Shown here: positions 61,080-64,000 of the stretch, piece after piece
How positions within the stretch are numbered: the stretch's first letter is position 1
Layout: every line of letters starts with the position of its first letter
Assembly: GCA_022826485.1 (NCBI GenBank)
Contig: JAJDUU010000035.1
Location: forward strand, 1-64,000
Source: Chloroflexota bacterium
GTDB lineage: Bacteria > Chloroflexota > UBA11872
DNA: 64,000 nucleotides
Direction: 5' to 3'
Position numbers and translations under genes: made by a program
Notes under the pieces: model-generated
Seen by the model: only the letters and a program-made list of their open reading frames with translations
What the model was told of the DNA's origin: nothing
Database searches by the model: none

Positions 61080-62213
61080 CTAGTACGCAACGAACTCCTT
61101 GAACTCGGCGTAACGCCCTTCGATGTCCGCCCGCGTGAGCGCGGCCAGGCGCTCGACGCCGAACGCTTCAACTGTAAACGACGCCACGACGCTGCCATAA
61201 ACGATTGCCCGCCGCAGGTCGTCCCGCCCCATCCCGTCACTCCCGCGCCCCACTCCGTCATTCCCGCGAAGGCGGGAATCCACCTCTCCGCCACCTCCGC
61301 GCCCCCCACCGAAGGACCTCGCCTCTTCCCCCGAGGGCGAGAGCTGGGGTGAGGGGCCATCCGGTCCGGCCCCCTCTCCCCTTGAGGGAGAGGGCTGGGG
61401 TGAGGGGTCCACTCCGTCATTCCCGCGGAGGCGGGAATCCACCCCACCGTCACCTCCGCGCCCTCCGCCGAAGGCCCCCGCCTCCGCCAAGCTGCCCAGC
61501 ATGGCGCCGGCAAAGGCGTCGCCGGCGCCCGTCGGATCCACCACCTCGGGCAGGGGATAGCCCGGCGCAAAGAACCACTCGTCGTCCGCCGCCAGCACCG
61601 CGCCGTACTCGCCCATCTTGACCGCCACGGCCTGCGGGCCCAGCGCCAGGATGGGGCCGACCGCCCGGGGCACCCGGGACTCGCCGCTGAACATCCGCGC
61701 TTCCTGGTCGTTGAGCACCACCAGCGCGCTGCGCCGAAACACCTCAGCCAACTCAGCCGACTGGCCGCGAATCCAATGGTCCATCGAGTCGGTGGCCACG
61801 AACGCGTCCGTGTCCAGCTGCTCCATGACGCTCAGCTGAATCCCAGGCTCGATGTTGCCCACGAAGATGTAGTCCGCGTTCGTCGCCGGAATGCGCGGGG
61901 TGAACGCGGTCACGACGTTCAGCTCCACGAACTCGGTGTCGCGCGTGTTGAGGTCCTCGTGATAGCGACCGCCCCAGCGGAACGTCTCGCCCTCCACCAC
62001 ATCGAGGCCGGCCAGATCCACGCCGCGTCCTTCCAGCAACCGCCGATGGGATTCCGGAAAGTCCGTGCCGACCACGCTCACCAACGCCGTTGGCGCGAAG
62101 AGCCGCGCCGCCAGGGCGGCATAGGTGCCCGATCCACCCAGGACCCGCGTGACTTGTCCCGACGGCGTCGCGATGTCGTCGATGCCGACGGTGCCGACGA
62201 TGACGACGCTCAC
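61080..62213 (-). CDS. PfkB-family nucleoside/sugar kinase with in-frame repeat insertion
   Basis: A 377-residue ribokinase-fold protein. [13 protein letters not shown] and [20 protein letters not shown] open it; the catalytic [17 protein letters not shown] is near residue 228. The fold is then broken at about residues 244-329 by Gly-rich sequence holding [11 protein letters not shown] twice and [10 protein letters not shown], which are translated intergenic repeats, before resuming with [20 protein letters not shown]. Without this the length would be a normal 290. GTG at 62213 overlaps the mtnP stop by 4 bp. Next to ahcY and mtnP, an adenosine kinase role is plausible. Confidence 0.85.
   Translation of the reverse strand: MSVVIVGTVGIDDIATPSGQVTRVLGGSGTYAALAARLFAPTALVSVVGTDFPESHRRLLEGRGVDLAGLDVVEGETFRWGGRYHEDLNTRDTEFVELNVVTAFTPRIPATNADYIFVGNIEPGIQLSVMEQLDTDAFVATDSMDHWIRGQSAELAEVFRRSALVVLNDQEARMFSGESRVPRAVGPILALGPQAVAVKMGEYGAVLAADDEWFFAPGYPLPEVVDPTGAGDAFAGAMLGSLAEAGAFGGGRGGDGGVDSRLRGNDGVDPSPQPSPSRGEGAGPDGPSPQLSPSGEEARSFGGGRGGGGEVDSRLRGNDGVGRGSDGMGRDDLRRAIVYGSVVASFTVEAFGVERLAALTRADIEGRYAEFKEFVAY
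61250..61480. repeat. Repeat cluster inside the PfkB kinase gene
   Basis: Two TCATTCCCGCG(A/G)AGGCGGGAATCCACC palindromes (about 61257 and 61412), each followed by near-identical ACCTCCGCGCC(C/T)...CCGAAGG(A/C)CC sequence, a direct repeat of about 70 bp. Between them are an AGAGCTGGGGTGAGGGGCC word and a CCCTCTCCCCTTGAGGGAGAGGG hairpin (about 61371-61393). Confidence 0.85.
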
Positions 62214-63114
62214 GACGCGTTCGGCTCGTCCAAATGACGGTCCACCAGCAGCGCCACCCGCTTCCGCGCCTGGGGGTCGATGGCCTCCGGCGCGGTGATG
62301 ATGCCGGTGGCGAGCGCCGCGCCGCACTCGCAGCCCCGCGGCTGCCGCACCACCGCCGGAATCGCCGCCCGCACCGCGCGCAGCGCCAGCTCGGCGTTGG
62401 CCATTAGATTGCGCACCACCATGGCGGCCGTCACCGGCTCCTCGCTCTCGTGCCAGACGTCGTAGTCGGTGACCATGGCCATGACCGCGTAGCAAAGCTC
62501 GGCCTCGCGGGCCAACCGCGCCTCGGGCAGCGCGGTCATGCCGATCACGTCCACGCCCCACGAGCGGTAGAGCTCGGACTCCGCGCGGGTCGAGAACTGC
62601 GGCCCTTCGATGCACACGTAGGCGCCCCCGCGATGGACGTTGCCGCCGGCGCCCGCCACCGCCTCGGCCAGGACGCTCCGGACCTGCGCACACATAGGGT
62701 CGGCCAGGCCCACGTGCACGACCAGTCCCGGCTCGTCGAAGAAGGTGGAGGGCCGGTCGCGGGTGCGGTCGATGAGCTGATCGGGGATCACGACGTCAAG
62801 CGGCGGGATGCGCTCGCGCATGCTGCCCACGGCGCTCACGGCCAGCACCCACTCCACGCCCAAGGACTTCAGCGCCCAAATGTTGGCGCGCACGTTGAGG
62901 GCGGTGGGCGAGATGCGGTGACCGCGGCCATGGCGTGGTAGAAACGCGACCTCGACGCCGTCCAGCACGCCCACGACCAGGCTGTCGCTGGGATCGCCGA
63001 ACGGCGTCTCGATCGCAACCTCGCGGCGCTGCTCCAACCCCGGCATCTGATAGAAACCACTGCCGCCAATAACCCCGACGCGGGCGCGCGCGTCGGCAGC
63101 GCTCGGACCGGCCA

Positions 63115-63115
<1 letters not shown>
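62210..63115 (-). CDS. mtnP: S-methyl-5'-thioadenosine phosphorylase
   Basis: A 301-residue purine phosphorylase that cleaves methylthioadenosine to adenine and methylthioribose 1-phosphate. VGVIGGSGFYQMPGL, FLPRHGRGHRISPTALNVRAN, VSAVGSMRERIPPLDVVIPD, CIEGPQFSTRAES and GMTALPEARLAREAELCYAV, then MVTDYDVWH are family marks. GTG start shares one base with the mtnA stop. Its product is the substrate of MtnA, the gene just upstream. Confidence 0.95.

Positions 63116-64000
<885 letters not shown>

Noticed and set aside
62214-62693. N-terminal extension of the PfkB kinase frame
   Set aside because: The extra 160 codons are Arg/Gly-rich and lie inside mtnP in another frame. The family start fits GTG at 62213, which overlaps the mtnP stop.

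Overview
The window is high-GC bacterial chromosome with tightly packed genes. No rRNA, tRNA or CRISPR array was found. The full F1Fo ATP synthase operon, MurA and MreB, a PPi-type phosphofructokinase, SufR-type Fe-S control, a fused aconitase X and the very dense short palindromic repeats suggest a Chloroflexota-like (SAR202/Dehalococcoidia-type or host-associated) bacterium. That assignment is inference from gene content, since no marker gene was searched.

Layout. 1-5 kb: the edge of an IS1182-type transposase, small zinc-finger and NYN proteins, a sufR-iscS-(A-type carrier) unit and a principal-type sigma factor. 5-16 kb: nadA, phosphofructokinase, a HicBA toxin-antitoxin pair, nitroreductase and amidase, a sugar kinase, dihydrolipoyl dehydrogenase and an M20 peptidase. 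16-24 kb: membrane proteins, 3-hydroxyacyl-CoA dehydrogenase, folE, a possible structured RNA and a D-2-hydroxyacid dehydrogenase. 23.6-33 kb (minus strand): atpZ/I-B-E-F-H-A-G-D-[repeat island]-C-murA-mreB, with a good promoter and a CRP-like palindrome upstream. 33-43 kb: a 37-residue membrane peptide, a retropepsin-like protein, an Asp-box propeller, LysM and glycerate kinase, DegV and PlsY. 43-50 kb: aconitase X, a HAD phosphatase, an XRE regulator, a DUF6941 gene with a RelE-type pair, and a secreted propeller. 50.5-58.3 kb: a defence operon (res, mntA, hepT, DUF2283, mod). 58-64 kb: the methyl cycle and methionine salvage genes mtnA, mtnP, a PfkB kinase, ahcY and metK.

Almost every gap above 250 bp is filled by palindromic repeats: TCATTCC(C/G)GC...GGAATCCA, CCCTCTCCC...GGGAGAGGG, TGTCATTCCGAGC...GAGGAATCT, GTAGGGGC palindromes, and a MITE-like wrapper ending GGAGACCYTTGC/GCAARGGTCTCC. 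The most unusual feature is that these repeats also sit in frame inside genes. The methyltransferase gene holds several insertions, including a 477-bp (159-codon) element with CAGTGAC/GTCACTG ends that carries a complete four-helix-bundle gene in another frame while the host frame stays open. The PfkB kinase carries about 85 extra codons made of the same repeats.

How genes work together. MetK makes SAM, AhcY clears SAH, and MtnP and MtnA recycle methylthioadenosine. The SAM-using restriction-modification operon begins 50 bp downstream of metK on the same strand, with an MntA-HepT module between its nuclease and methylase genes.
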